Notes: generated by a model from the letters alone, not told the origin. Numbered from the stretch's first letter, positions 18,154 to 26,486 are shown. The stretch is 64,000 nucleotides of DNA from Streptomyces sp. Ru73 (GCF_002920575.1 NZ_PQSQ01000003.1:1-64000); one strand, 5' to 3'. A program made the numbers and translations.

Positions 18154-19488
18154 TCACGGACCGTTCGGAGCCTTCCGGGAGCCCAGGGACTTTTCAGGGA
18201 CATTCGGTTGTGGATCTTGATCGAACCACTCGTCCATGGCGGCGAGACCTCGCTTGCCCGCCCCGGGCATGAAATGAGCGTAGTGCTTCAGAGTGGTCTG
18301 CGGCGAGGCGTGCCCTAGCCACTCCGACACGCTCACGATCGACTCGCCTGCCTCAAGCTGGGTACTCGCGTACGTGTGCCGGAGGACGTGAAACATGTCT
18401 GTGCGCGAAAGCTCGTAGACGGGGTACCGCCGGACGCGGCCTCCGTGCGTCGCGACCTTCTCGCCGATCGCCTTCAGAAGCCCGGCCGCTGCGAGCGCGG
18501 GCCGCCAGTTCTGCTTGTTCCACATCGAGGGGTTGATTCGGTTGCCGTGCGCAGTGCTCAGGACCAGCAGGACGGTGATCGGTTTGCGCTGTCGCGCTTC
18601 CAGCTGCGTCGTCGGTGGCTCGGGGTTGCGCCACGGGAGTGTGCAGGCGACCGGGGGGAAGCGACAGAGGTGGAATTGGACGCGCTTGGCGAGGTTGGGG
18701 GAGAGGGGAACCTCGCGCGTTTTGCCGCCCTTCGGCAGGCAGAAGTACGGCCTTCCCTTCGAGTCCCACCGTAGCTGTCGGCGGATGTGTACGACGCCGG
18801 CATCGAAGTCGAAGTCGTCCTCGCCGAGGCCGAACGCCTCGCCTTGACGCAGGCCGAGGCCGACGCCGAGGTCCACCGCGATGTGGTACCGATCCTGGAG
18901 ACCCGCCCGGACGGCATCCACGGTCGACCTGGGCCATGCCTTGGCCTTCGTCTTCGTAGGTTTGGGCGCTTTGACCGTCCGACGGGCCTTGCAGGGGTTC
19001 TTGGCCAGGCGGCCGTCGTCGACGGCGGCTTCGAGGATCGTGGAGAGGTGGATCCAGATCACCTGGGCCGTGGACGCCTCGACCCGTGTCAGCAGTTGGG
19101 CCGTCCACGTGCGCAGCACGGCAGCGTCGATGTCCCGGAGCGCCGTTTCTCCTAGAAATGGCAGAATATGATTCCAGATCTTGCTGCGCATGGAGGCTGC
19201 GGTCGACGGTTCGTCTGACCTGCTCGGCCACCAGTGTTTCTCGATGTATTGAGCGAGGGGGATCGCCCCGTCGCGGGGATCGATGAACTCGCCGCGCGTG
19301 GTGTCGGTCTGTGCGTTTGTGAGCCAACGCTTTGCGTCCTCGCTCGTGTCGAACGACCGGTCCCGAACGCCAGGAATGCCCTTCACCCGGTAGCGCTTGC
19401 CCTTGCCCCACAGGGCTGTTCGCTCCCGCTTACCGGTGTCCTTATTGGGTTTCTTCTTGAGCCAGCGGTCTTCTATGTACCCCGCCAA
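18154..19488 (-). CDS. int: Tyrosine-type site-specific integrase
   Basis: This 444-residue recombinase starts MAGYIEDRWLKKKPNKDTGK. It has an N-terminal arm-binding domain, a core-binding SAM-like domain (about 75-165) and a catalytic domain with the expected residues: Arg214 (GLGLRQGEAFG), His367 and Arg370 (MFHVLRHTYAS), His393 (EWLGHASPQTTL) and nucleophile Tyr403 (KHYAHF). It catalyses integration and excision of the element. It sits at the left end with its stop only 30 bases from the disrupted dehydrogenase gene, as is typical for actinomycete integrative elements. The gene carries GGGACTTTTCAGGGA at 18186, complementary to a sequence beyond xis. Confidence 0.93.
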   Translation of the reverse strand: MAGYIEDRWLKKKPNKDTGKRERTALWGKGKRYRVKGIPGVRDRSFDTSEDAKRWLTNAQTDTTRGEFIDPRDGAIPLAQYIEKHWWPSRSDEPSTAASMRSKIWNHILPFLGETALRDIDAAVLRTWTAQLLTRVEASTAQVIWIHLSTILEAAVDDGRLAKNPCKARRTVKAPKPTKTKAKAWPRSTVDAVRAGLQDRYHIAVDLGVGLGLRQGEAFGLGEDDFDFDAGVVHIRRQLRWDSKGRPYFCLPKGGKTREVPLSPNLAKRVQFHLCRFPPVACTLPWRNPEPPTTQLEARQRKPITVLLVLSTAHGNRINPSMWNKQNWRPALAAAGLLKAIGEKVATHGGRVRRYPVYELSRTDMFHVLRHTYASTQLEAGESIVSVSEWLGHASPQTTLKHYAHFMPGAGKRGLAAMDEWFDQDPQPNVPEKSLGSRKAPNGP

Positions 19489-19598
19489 GGGAAAATACTC
19501 CTAGGGACTCAAATGCGAATGCTTATGTCGCATCGAGAGGTTCGTGCGTGTCGGCATCCTGAAAGATCGCGGCACGGTATCGGGCTCGCGCACAGTTT

Positions 19599-19868
19599 TC
19601 AAAGAGTGCGTACTGCGCGCTTCATTGGCTTCTGACTGAGGGGATTGAGTGCAGCGTTGGAACGTGAATCTGCCTGTTCCTGCACTGTGATCCACTCGTC
19701 GAGGGATGAAATCCTGTACATAACGCGACCTCCCATACGGAAGCTCGGCGGTCCCTGCCGCCGGTGACGCCAGACGTACAGGGTGTTCGGTGAAATCCCG
19801 AGGTATTTTGCTGCCTTGGTCAGGTTCAAGAACGCGGCATCATGAGTGGGCGTGCTCTGGTCGTGCAT
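19599..19868 (-). CDS. Excisionase-like MerR/helix-turn-helix DNA-binding protein
   Basis: An 89-residue protein starts MHDQSTPTHDAAFLNLTKAA, with GGAGG six bases before ATG 19868. It carries the DNA-binding fold of helix_turn_helix_17/Xis proteins: TKAAKYLGISPNTLYVWRHR followed by the wing GPPSFRMGGRVMYRISSLDEW. Such proteins lie directly upstream of integrases in AICEs and bend DNA to direct excision. It is separated from int by 110 bases and reads in the same direction. A double role as repressor is possible. Confidence 0.85.
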   Translation of the reverse strand: MHDQSTPTHDAAFLNLTKAAKYLGISPNTLYVWRHRRQGPPSFRMGGRVMYRISSLDEWITVQEQADSRSNAALNPLSQKPMKRAVRTL

Positions 19869-20174
19869 ATCCGGCCTCCAAGGTGCGAAGCGTCGATACA
19901 CACCATGATCCGGATAAGCCCCGGCTTGGTGAGGCCGGGAAAATCTGGTAGCGCGTGTGCTGGCTGCCTCGTGGCATTGAAGAGCAGCTGTTCATCTTCG
20001 GCACAGCAGACCATGACGCTGGATCACCCACTCGTTGACCTGGGGATTTATCGACACCCGTACGTTGACATGGTGTCCGCGCGGGTCTCCAGTCGTGGAC
20101 GTCTGCCGTAGGCGAACGGAGCCAGAACCCGGCGTACAGGCCGACTCGTCCGCCGCCACCTGCAGCTTCACCAT

Positions 20175-20210
20175 GGAAAGGGCCTCTGACCTGCGCCGGA
20201 GGCCCTTTCC
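20175..20210. terminator. Strong hairpin containing the right att-like repeat
   Basis: GGAAAGGGCCTC and GAGGCCCTTTCC form a perfect 12-base stem. The loop includes CTCTGACCTGCG (20184-20195), the same 12-mer found at the element's left edge. It can act as a terminator, an attachment core, or both. The 300 bases between xis and here hold no supportable gene. Confidence 0.6.
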
Positions 20211-20242
20211 GACCTTTCGCGGGCTTGCCGCCTTACGCGGCC

Positions 20243-20294
20243 GAAAGTCCCGCTGAAGTCCCTCCGACAGCGCTGAAAATCCCTGAAAAGTCCC
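20243..20294 (+). repeat. Tandem (T)GAAA(A)GTCCC repeats, candidate integrase arm sites
   Basis: Four direct copies occur in 52 bases: GAAAGTCCC (20243), TGAAGTCCC (20254), TGAAAATCCC (20274) and TGAAAAGTCCC (20284). The 15-mer TCCCTGAAAAGTCCC (20280-20294) recurs exactly, inverted, at 18186-18200 inside the 3' end of int. Such arrays are what tyrosine integrases bind with their N-terminal domains. Confidence 0.5.
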
Positions 20295-20687
20295 AGAGGG
20301 CGAGCCTTGGCTGGGGCTCTGAACAGGCGCTTTGAACAGCGCTGTCGCCTCGCCTTCTCAGTGTGACGCGACAGGTCGGACTGAAAGGCTCCCGTTCCAG
20401 CGAGTGGTGAGACCTCCTCCGGATGAGTGCGTCAGCAGCCCGCGCAGGCAGGTGATCGGCCAGCATCTGCTCCAGACGTCGGGTGCTGGCTAGCTCGTGC
20501 TCCCTGTGCGATTCGGGGAGGAAGAACCGCAGCGGCTGTATGGCCCTGAACGGTGGGGTTCCATTCGCCGGTTCTGCCCTGGTTCCCGACGCGGAGCCAT
20601 TCAGTGTTCTCGGGATGGCTCCGGGCTCTGTCACCTGACCAGCGGAATCAAGCGAGCGCACAGCGACAGCGCGAGTGACCGTGAGGT

Positions 20688-21566
20688 ATGCGCCCGGGGC
20701 AGTGGCACCTCACTGAAGATGTCGACGGCTTCCTCGACCGAGCCGGAGTCTTTCTGCAGTCACGCCCCGCGCTACACACACTCCTGCTGACGGCAACCGA
20801 GTCCGTACGAAAGCGTGGGGCGGGCGCGTATGGCGCCGAGGCCCCTCTCTTCGGCTGGCTGGAGAGGGGAGGCGAGGTCCGCGCGGCTCTCTTCCGCACC
20901 CCACCCCACCGACTCGTCCTCACCTCCCTCACCCCCGAGGAGGCCGACGCCCTCGCCGCTCATCTGGCCGGTCTTGGGCGCTCTCTTCCCGGGGTCAGTG
21001 GCGACAGCGGCACCGCCACTTCCTTCGCTGAGGGTTGGCGGCGGCACATGGGTGTGACACCGTCGCTCCACGAGCACCAGCGTCTCTACAGACTCGATGC
21101 TCTTACTCCACCGGAGCCACTCCCGGAGGGCCGGGGGCGCGTCGCAGGGAAGCGGGACCGCGAGCAGCTCATGCGCTGGTATCACGAGTTCGTTGACGCC
21201 ATCGGTGAAGTTCCTTCCTCCGACGCGAGCTCATGGGCCGACGCTCGCATCGCCAACGGGAGGGTCAGGCTCTGGCAGACCCCGGACGGCACTCCCGTCT
21301 CCATGGCGGGTGCGACGTCGCTGGTCGCCGGCCAAATTAGGGTGGCCCCTGTCTACACGCCGGCGCACCTACGCGGCCATGGCTACGCGGCGGCCGCGAT
21401 GGTCGAAGTGAGCCAGGCTGCGCTGGCCGCGGGCGCGAAGGAGGTCGTACTGTTCGCGGACCTGGCCAACTCCACCAGCAACCGTCTTTACCAACGGATC
21501 GGGTACCGCCCGGTGGCTGACTTCGCGCTGTACGACTTCTTGCGTGACAGGCCAGGAGCAAGTTGA
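20688..21566 (+). CDS. GNAT-family N-acetyltransferase
   Basis: The 292-residue protein has a poorly conserved N-terminal half (1-135) and a C-terminal GNAT domain. The acetyl-CoA-binding signature is VAPVYTPAHLRGHGYAAAAM (about 225-244), followed by LFADLANSTSNRLYQRIGY, typical of the C-terminal Asn-Tyr region. It is soluble, and the substrate is unknown. It starts at ATG 20688; the upstream 450 bases hold no gene, and an internal start cannot be excluded. It may be a cargo gene of the element. Confidence 0.85.
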   Translation: MRPGQWHLTEDVDGFLDRAGVFLQSRPALHTLLLTATESVRKRGAGAYGAEAPLFGWLERGGEVRAALFRTPPHRLVLTSLTPEEADALAAHLAGLGRSLPGVSGDSGTATSFAEGWRRHMGVTPSLHEHQRLYRLDALTPPEPLPEGRGRVAGKRDREQLMRWYHEFVDAIGEVPSSDASSWADARIANGRVRLWQTPDGTPVSMAGATSLVAGQIRVAPVYTPAHLRGHGYAAAAMVEVSQAALAAGAKEVVLFADLANSTSNRLYQRIGYRPVADFALYDFLRDRPGAS

Positions 21567-22038
21567 AGGACTCGCGGAGGACGTAAAACGTCCTGTATAG
21601 CGAGCACTTCCGTCATGTGACGTGGCACCGGCAGCATTACACGGAAGTCTTCGGCTAACGATGGTGCGAGGACTCCAACCCGACCTTCCGGGCGCGCACA
21701 AACGCGGTTCAGCCTGCGAAGCGGTGCCGACAGGTAAGGCCGGTGTCGGCGAGGTGGCCTTCGAGGAGGCCATGGCGGTATTGCATGCGTTTGAGGCGGG
21801 TGCGCACGAGTGCAGCAGTCCCATCACCAGGCGCTGCATGACGCAGACTCTACGGGACGAACGGGGCATCGGGGCAGGAGAGGATGCCTACAGCCCTACT
21901 CGGTCCTGCGACGAGCGCAACGAACAAGGCGTGGGTGTATCACCACGGGGATGTGCCCGGTTCGCCCCCACCAGTCACGCTTGGCATCCGATCAGCGACA
22001 CTTCTGCGGTGTTCCCTCGTCGTCACGAGGGTGGGATC

Positions 22039-22164
22039 ATGCAGAAGGCAATCGGGGTATCCCGGAGGCTCGTCGCGAAACGGGACGCGCCCCTCGGCGA
22101 TCAGCGGTGCATGTTCATGACTGCGACCATTTGGGAGGTGCGGAATCGTGATCAGCAACCCTGA
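22039..22164 (+). CDS. Possible 41-residue peptide overlapping the ATP-grasp gene start
   Basis: The frame from ATG 22039 encodes MQKAIGVSRRLVAKRDAPLG and ends at TGA 22162-22164, overlapping the ATP-grasp GTG (22148) by 17 bases. There is no clear ribosome-binding site and no family match. Placement directly before an ATP-grasp ligase makes it worth noting as a possible leader or substrate peptide, but chance is equally likely. The rest of 21567-22147 shows no convincing gene. Confidence 0.2.
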   Translation: MQKAIGVSRRLVAKRDAPLGDQRCMFMTATIWEVRNRDQQP

Positions 22165-23212
22165 GGAGTCGGGAACATCCCGGCATTCGATCACCGACAC
22201 TCCATTTGCGTACCAGGTGATTTCCCGTGTAGCGCCCAAGTTAGGCATTTCGCTGGAACTCGAACCGTGGGGGCTCGAAGCGGCCCGACTCGAATTCCCT
22301 AATGGCCGGATCGCCTACTTCCGTCATGGCAATCTTGATATAAATCCATCTGGTAGCGCAGACCTTGCGCGGGACAAGTGTGCGTGCGCGCATTTTCTGG
22401 AAAATGCCGGAATACCGGTTCCGTCGAGCTTGCCAATCCGGAGAATTGGCGACGGAATGGGTGAACAGATCGACGGCTTTGTTTCGCAACACTCTTGGCC
22501 GCTTGTTGTGAAGCCCAATAGCCGCTATGGCGGTCAGGGAGTCGAGAAGGTCGATAACGTGCCTGCCTTGTTTTTTGCCGTGAAGGAGGCATTGCGCATA
22601 GACAAGATCGCCCTGCTTCAGCCCTTCATACACGGCCAAGACGTTAGAGTCGTAGTGCTCGACGGGACACCAGTCGCCGCATACAGCCGTACCCCGCCGA
22701 TGCTCATTGGTGACGGTAGCCGCTCGATCCAGGCGCTTCTCGAAGGCGCGTATGCCGATGGTGCGTCTCCCCTGCCGACGAGACGGCTTCCAGAATACGG
22801 TGAAGCCGCTGCCCGGCTGGCGAGACGAGAAGGCGGGCTGCGGCGTGTACCTTGCAGCGGTGAGCACGTTCCTTTGGCGGATGCTGCCAATGTCGCGACA
22901 GGGGCAGACGTAGTCGACCTGTCCGGGTTGCTCCCGGCGGATGTTCTGTCCGTGGCTGTCGATGCGGCCCGCGCCGCGGGATTGCGTTTGGCTGGGGTGG
23001 ATCTCCTGGTCGACCCCCTGCCGGAGCCTTCCGGCTTCGTTCACTCCCAATCCCAGCGCGAAGTGCTGCGCAAAGGCCCTAGCAACGGGCGGTGCGTTGT
23101 CTTGGAGGTCAACAGTGCCCCGGAGTTGGACGGCTTCGCCTCGCTCGGGGCCTGCCAGGCTGCCCTCGTCGAGGACCTGTACGAATCGGTTCTTCTGGAG
23201 ATAGCGAGATAG
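22148..23212 (+). CDS. ATP-grasp carboxylate-amine ligase, cyanophycin-synthetase-like
   Basis: A 354-residue protein starting at GTG 22148 with GGGAGG nine bases upstream. The ATP-grasp fold is clear: FLENAGIPVPSSLPI precedes the domain, LVVKPNSRYGGQGVEKV (about 120) is the ATP lysine/glycine loop, and LLQPFIHGQDVRVVVLDG (about 155) is the central strand. LRLAGVDLLV and CVVLEVNSAPELDGF carry the Mg-binding Asp and Glu/Asn. The arrangement resembles the ligase domain of cyanophycin synthetase and glutathione-type ligases, which join a carboxylate to an amine via an acyl-phosphate. Codon 32 (22241-22243) is TTA, implying dependence on the bldA tRNA. It converges on lysS and is probably part of the same biosynthetic locus. 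Confidence 0.8.
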   Translation: MISNPEESGTSRHSITDTPFAYQVISRVAPKLGISLELEPWGLEAARLEFPNGRIAYFRHGNLDINPSGSADLARDKCACAHFLENAGIPVPSSLPIRRIGDGMGEQIDGFVSQHSWPLVVKPNSRYGGQGVEKVDNVPALFFAVKEALRIDKIALLQPFIHGQDVRVVVLDGTPVAAYSRTPPMLIGDGSRSIQALLEGAYADGASPLPTRRLPEYGEAAARLARREGGLRRVPCSGEHVPLADAANVATGADVVDLSGLLPADVLSVAVDAARAAGLRLAGVDLLVDPLPEPSGFVHSQSQREVLRKGPSNGRCVVLEVNSAPELDGFASLGACQAALVEDLYESVLLEIAR

Positions 23213-23245
23213 CGGGTCCGGCGTTCGAGTCCCCGGCGGCGCACC
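23211..23245 (+). tRNA. 3'-terminal tRNA fragment (lysine-like), attachment-site remnant
   Basis: The sequence from 23211 resembles the 3' half of a tRNA: a variable-region AGCGGGTC, a T arm whose loop contains GTTCGAGTC, the 3' acceptor strand GCGGCGC and ACC. No matching 5' acceptor, D arm or anticodon arm lies upstream, since those bases are the ATP-grasp coding sequence. From memory it is closest to the actinobacterial tRNA-Lys 3' end, which I cannot verify. Integrases often target this half of tRNA genes, so this is probably a left-over att site. It is non-functional as a tRNA. Confidence 0.55.
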
Positions 23246-23267
23246 TTCACCAGGTCTCCTGGCAGGC

Positions 23268-23300
23268 AAAGCCGCTCGCCCCTATGAGGCGGGCGGCTTT
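23268..23300. terminator. Hairpin terminator following the tRNA fragment
   Basis: AAAGCCGCTCGCC pairs with GGCGGGCGGCTTT (one G-T) across a seven-base loop, 22 bases after the tRNA fragment. It is the kind of terminator found after tRNA genes. Confidence 0.7.
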
Positions 23301-23451
23301 CGACTGTCTCCCGTGGGCAGCGGGCCGCCCTTGATGTTGGGAGCCGAGCCTCTCGACATTCCCACTCGCGCCCGTCCTACAGGCCATGGACGGCACCTCC
23401 GGAATTCAAGTGCTCGCCGGGGGCTGCCAGATCCCCCGGCAGGATGCTTCA

Positions 23452-23488
23452 GTGTGGCCTCTGCGGTGACTTCCCGCAAAGGCCACAC
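23452..23488. terminator. Terminator downstream of lysS
   Basis: GTGTGGCCT (23452-23460) pairs with AGGCCACAC (23480-23488), and TGCGG/CCGCA extend the stem inside. It lies 22 bases past the lysS stop between convergent genes. Confidence 0.65.
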
Positions 23489-23509
23489 AGGCTGAGCGCC
23501 GGTGGGGCG

Positions 23510-25000
23510 TCAGCTGGGCTTCACTAGGGGGAACAGGATGGTCTCGCGGATGTTCTTGCCGGTGAAGGCCATGATCAGACGATCGATGCCCATACCCATC
23601 CCACCCGTGGGGGGCATTCCGTATTCGAGCGCACGGAGGAAGTCCTCGTCGAGTTGCATGGCTTCAGGGTCGCCGCCCGCAGCTAGCAGGGACTGCTTTG
23701 TGAGGCGCCGGCGCTGCTCGATGGGATCGACCAGCTCCGAGAAGGCAGTGCCAAGTTCAGCACCAAACCCAATCAGATCCCACTTCTCAGCAAGAAGGGG
23801 CTCGGAACGATGCTGGCGGGTCAGCGGTGAGGTCTCGACCGGGTAGTCCATGACGAACGTGGGTTGCATGATCGTGTGCTCAACAAGTTCCTCGAACACT
23901 TCCTGGACCAATTTGCCCTGACCCCACTTGGGGTCCCAGGCGATCCCACGAGCGTCAGCGAGTTTGCGGACGTCTTCGATGGGGGTGTGCGGCGTGATCT
24001 CCTCACCGAGGGCGTCTGAGACCGAGCCGTAGACGGTCTTGCGCGGCCACTCAGCAGCGCCGAGGTCGTACTCGACGTCGTTGTGGACGACCACAGTCGT
24101 CCCCAGCGCCGCCACGACGGCCTGCTGGATCGACCGCTGGGTGAGGTCGGCCATGTCGTTGTAGTCGAGATAGGTGCCGTAGGTCTCAAGCATCGTGAAC
24201 TCGGGGTTGTGCGTGGAGTCCGCGCCTTCGTTCCGGAAGTTCCGGTTGATCTCGAATACCTTTTCGATGCCGCCGACAACGAGCCGCTTCAAGTACAGCT
24301 CGATCGCGATACGGAGGTACATCTCCATGTTGTAGGCGTTGATGTGAGTCTTGAACGGCCGGGCCGCCGCGCCGCCGTGGATCCGCTGGAGCATCGGCGT
24401 CTCGACCTCCAGGTAGCCCTCAGAGTGCCAGAAGTCTCGGATCGCCCGCACAGTGTCGCTGCGCAGGTGAGCCATCTTGCGGGACTCGTCGTTGACGATG
24501 AGGTCGAGATACCGATAGCGGACGCGAGCTTCGGGGTCGGAGAGGCCGGCGTGCTTCTCTGGCAGCGGTCGCAGGCACTTCGACGTGATCGCCCAGCTCT
24601 CCGCCATGATCGAAAGTTCGCCGCGCTTGGATGAGATGACCTCTCCGGTTACGCCGATGTGGTCGCCGAGGTCTACGTCGCGCTTCCACGCCTTGAGTGC
24701 CTCTTCGCCGACGCTCCCGAGCGAGATCATCACCTGGATGTCAGCGGTTCCGTCCCGAAGAGTGGCGAAGCAGAGTTTGCCGCCGATCCGTGACAGCATG
24801 ACCCGCCCGGTGATCCCGACCTTGTCGCCGGTCACGGCATCGGCCTCCAGCTCCGGGTATTTTGCCCGGACCTCGCCGATGGTGTGCGTGCGCGGGTAGG
24901 TCACCGGGTACGGCTCGACGCCGTTCTCACGGAGCCGCGCCACCTTCTCCAGACGGACGCGCATCTGCTCCGGTGCACCCTCGTAGATCTCGTCACTCAT
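23510..25000 (-). CDS. lysS: Class II lysyl-tRNA synthetase (accessory-region copy)
   Basis: A 496-residue protein starts MSDEIYEGAPEQMRVRLEKV. It has an N-terminal OB-fold anticodon-binding domain (about 50-160, VGITGRVMLSRIGGKLCFAT), then the class II core. Motif 1 lies around LEVETPMLQRIHGGAAARPF, motif 2 is FEINRNFRNEGADSTHNPEF, and motif 3 is GGMGMGIDRLIMAFTG near the end. Length and motifs are intact, so it should charge tRNA-Lys. The start at 25000 was chosen from homology; ATG 25039 is an alternative. It follows the coupled biosynthetic operon after 223 bases in the same direction. An extra synthetase beside metabolite genes suggests either self-resistance or supply of lysyl-tRNA to a tRNA-dependent enzyme. 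It could also be the only class II LysRS of the genome; the window cannot tell. Confidence 0.93.
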   Translation of the reverse strand: MSDEIYEGAPEQMRVRLEKVARLRENGVEPYPVTYPRTHTIGEVRAKYPELEADAVTGDKVGITGRVMLSRIGGKLCFATLRDGTADIQVMISLGSVGEEALKAWKRDVDLGDHIGVTGEVISSKRGELSIMAESWAITSKCLRPLPEKHAGLSDPEARVRYRYLDLIVNDESRKMAHLRSDTVRAIRDFWHSEGYLEVETPMLQRIHGGAAARPFKTHINAYNMEMYLRIAIELYLKRLVVGGIEKVFEINRNFRNEGADSTHNPEFTMLETYGTYLDYNDMADLTQRSIQQAVVAALGTTVVVHNDVEYDLGAAEWPRKTVYGSVSDALGEEITPHTPIEDVRKLADARGIAWDPKWGQGKLVQEVFEELVEHTIMQPTFVMDYPVETSPLTRQHRSEPLLAEKWDLIGFGAELGTAFSELVDPIEQRRRLTKQSLLAAGGDPEAMQLDEDFLRALEYGMPPTGGMGMGIDRLIMAFTGKNIRETILFPLVKPS

Positions 25001-25165
25001 GGCACAAGGATAGGCGGAAACGTCCTGCGTCTTCGCCATGGTTAATGATGCCCTGGGCCGCCAAGTCCGCCATTCGGCTAGTGTGTTGAGCATCACTCGG
25101 GGCACGCAACGCCAGTGCGCGATTCGTCACAGCCATTACTGCGGCGGCGTCTGGAGCAAGCCGCA

Positions 25166-25194
25166 ACGGTTCGCCCGTGGGTCGAGCGAACCGT
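25166..25194. terminator. Hairpin between alpha-oxoamine synthase and lysS
   Basis: ACGGTTCGC and GCGAACCGT form a perfect nine-base stem with an 11-base loop, 29 bases after the synthase stop. It may end the upstream operon so that lysS has its own promoter in 25001-25165, where no gene is seen. Confidence 0.5.
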
Positions 25195-25223
25195 CACGAG
25201 GGTCAAGGTTGGATATAAGCAGG

Positions 25224-26486
25224 TCACATGGCACTTCTTGCGTAGCTACGCGCCGATCCCATGAGCTCAAGGGCCCGCGACGATACGTCGCTGATTCGTT
25301 CGAGAAGGCCGTCAATCTGCTCACTGCTATGCATGGCTGACACGGTGAGACGGACACGGCATGCGTCCGGAGCGACCGCTGGTGGGGTGACGGCGACACA
25401 CCAGTACCCCTTGTCGAGCATCAACTCCTCGAACCTAGCTGCCGCGTGTGGTGTCCCCATGTGAAGGGGGATGATGGGCCCGTCACCTGGCGGATTGATG
25501 CCCATGCGGACCAGGCCGGTGCGGAGCCGACGTACGTTGGTCCACAGTATTTGGCGTATCCCCGGCTCGCTCCGGAGGATCCGCAGGGCTGCGATGGTCG
25601 CTGCTGCCTGTTCTGCCGGCAGGCTCGAAGTGAAGCGGTAGCCCGAGCTGAAGGTACGGAGCATTGCGATCGTTCGTTCATCGCCCAGAACGGCCCCTCC
25701 CATGCCTCCGAAGGCTTTGCTGAGGGTGGCGACCTGGAGGGGGATGCGTCCGCTGAGGCCGAAGTGATTGGCGGTGCCGGATCCGTCGGCGCCGTACACG
25801 CCTGTGCCGTGAGCGTCGTCCACCATGAGGACTGCTCCATACGTATCGCATACTTCGACGAGGCGGGGGAGATCCGCTAGGTCCCCGTCCATACTGAACA
25901 CTCCCTCCGTGACGACGAGGGCGGCGCGCCCCTTGTACGCGGCGAGGACGTCGGCCAGGTGTTCGGCATCGTTGTGTCGGAAGCGAACCCGTTCAGCAGA
26001 GGATTCTCGGGCGCCCATCTGGATGCTGCGGTGGCACAGCTCGTCGTAGATGACCACTGGCTGGCTGCTGGGCGCCGGGCCTCCGTACCAACGGCGGGCC
26101 AGTTCGCCAGCGTCGAGGATGCCGTGGATGGCTGCGATGTTCGCCAGCAACCCGGTGGCTGTAACGAGGGCCGAGGGCTGCTTCTTGAACTCGGCTAGCT
26201 CGTACTCGAGTTGTTCGAGTAGTCCGAGGTTGCCGCCAAGGCGACGAGACTCGCTGGTGGCGTGGGTGTGTTCGTGCAAGGCTTGGGTGGCTGCGGCCTT
26301 CACCTCGGTCCGGTGGTTAAGGCCCAGGTAGTTGTTCGAGCAGAAGGAGACCACTGTGCTGCCATCGTGGAGGCGTACGTGTGGGGTGGGTAGTGTCTCG
26401 CTCCGGCGCTCTGGCGGGAGGAGTCCACGGCCGGCCAGCCAGTCGTGGGCTGCGTGAAGGTCGGAGAACAGCATTGGTGTGTTCAT
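25224..26486 (-). CDS. PLP-dependent alpha-oxoamine synthase (8-amino-7-oxononanoate synthase / KBL family)
   Basis: A 420-residue fold-type I PLP enzyme. SFCSNNYLGLNHRTEV near 47, the glycine-rich SESRRLGGNLGLLEQLE (about 78), MVDDAHGTGVYG (about 221; Asp for PLP N1 and His stacking) and the Schiff-base Lys257 in TLSKAFGGMGGAV are all present. This family condenses an acyl thioester with an amino acid with loss of CO2, as BioF, Kbl and HemA do. No other biotin gene is present, so a specialised substrate is likely. ATG 26486 overlaps the preceding gene's TGA by four bases, and it is the last gene of the coupled run. A single-purpose biotin enzyme cannot be excluded. Confidence 0.9.
   Translation of the reverse strand: MNTPMLFSDLHAAHDWLAGRGLLPPERRSETLPTPHVRLHDGSTVVSFCSNNYLGLNHRTEVKAAATQALHEHTHATSESRRLGGNLGLLEQLEYELAEFKKQPSALVTATGLLANIAAIHGILDAGELARRWYGGPAPSSQPVVIYDELCHRSIQMGARESSAERVRFRHNDAEHLADVLAAYKGRAALVVTEGVFSMDGDLADLPRLVEVCDTYGAVLMVDDAHGTGVYGADGSGTANHFGLSGRIPLQVATLSKAFGGMGGAVLGDERTIAMLRTFSSGYRFTSSLPAEQAAATIAALRILRSEPGIRQILWTNVRRLRTGLVRMGINPPGDGPIIPLHMGTPHAAARFEELMLDKGYWCVAVTPPAVAPDACRVRLTVSAMHSSEQIDGLLERISDVSSRALELMGSARSYARSAM

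Noticed and set aside
20233-20661. 142-codon minus-strand frame between the terminator and the GNAT gene
   Set aside because: It has no ribosome-binding site or family resemblance, and overlaps the arm-type repeats.
21369-22164. Frames of 166 and 180 codons on either strand between GNAT and ATP-grasp genes
   Set aside because: The composition is not protein-like, there are no start signals and they overlap known genes. Only the short 22039 frame is kept, at low confidence.
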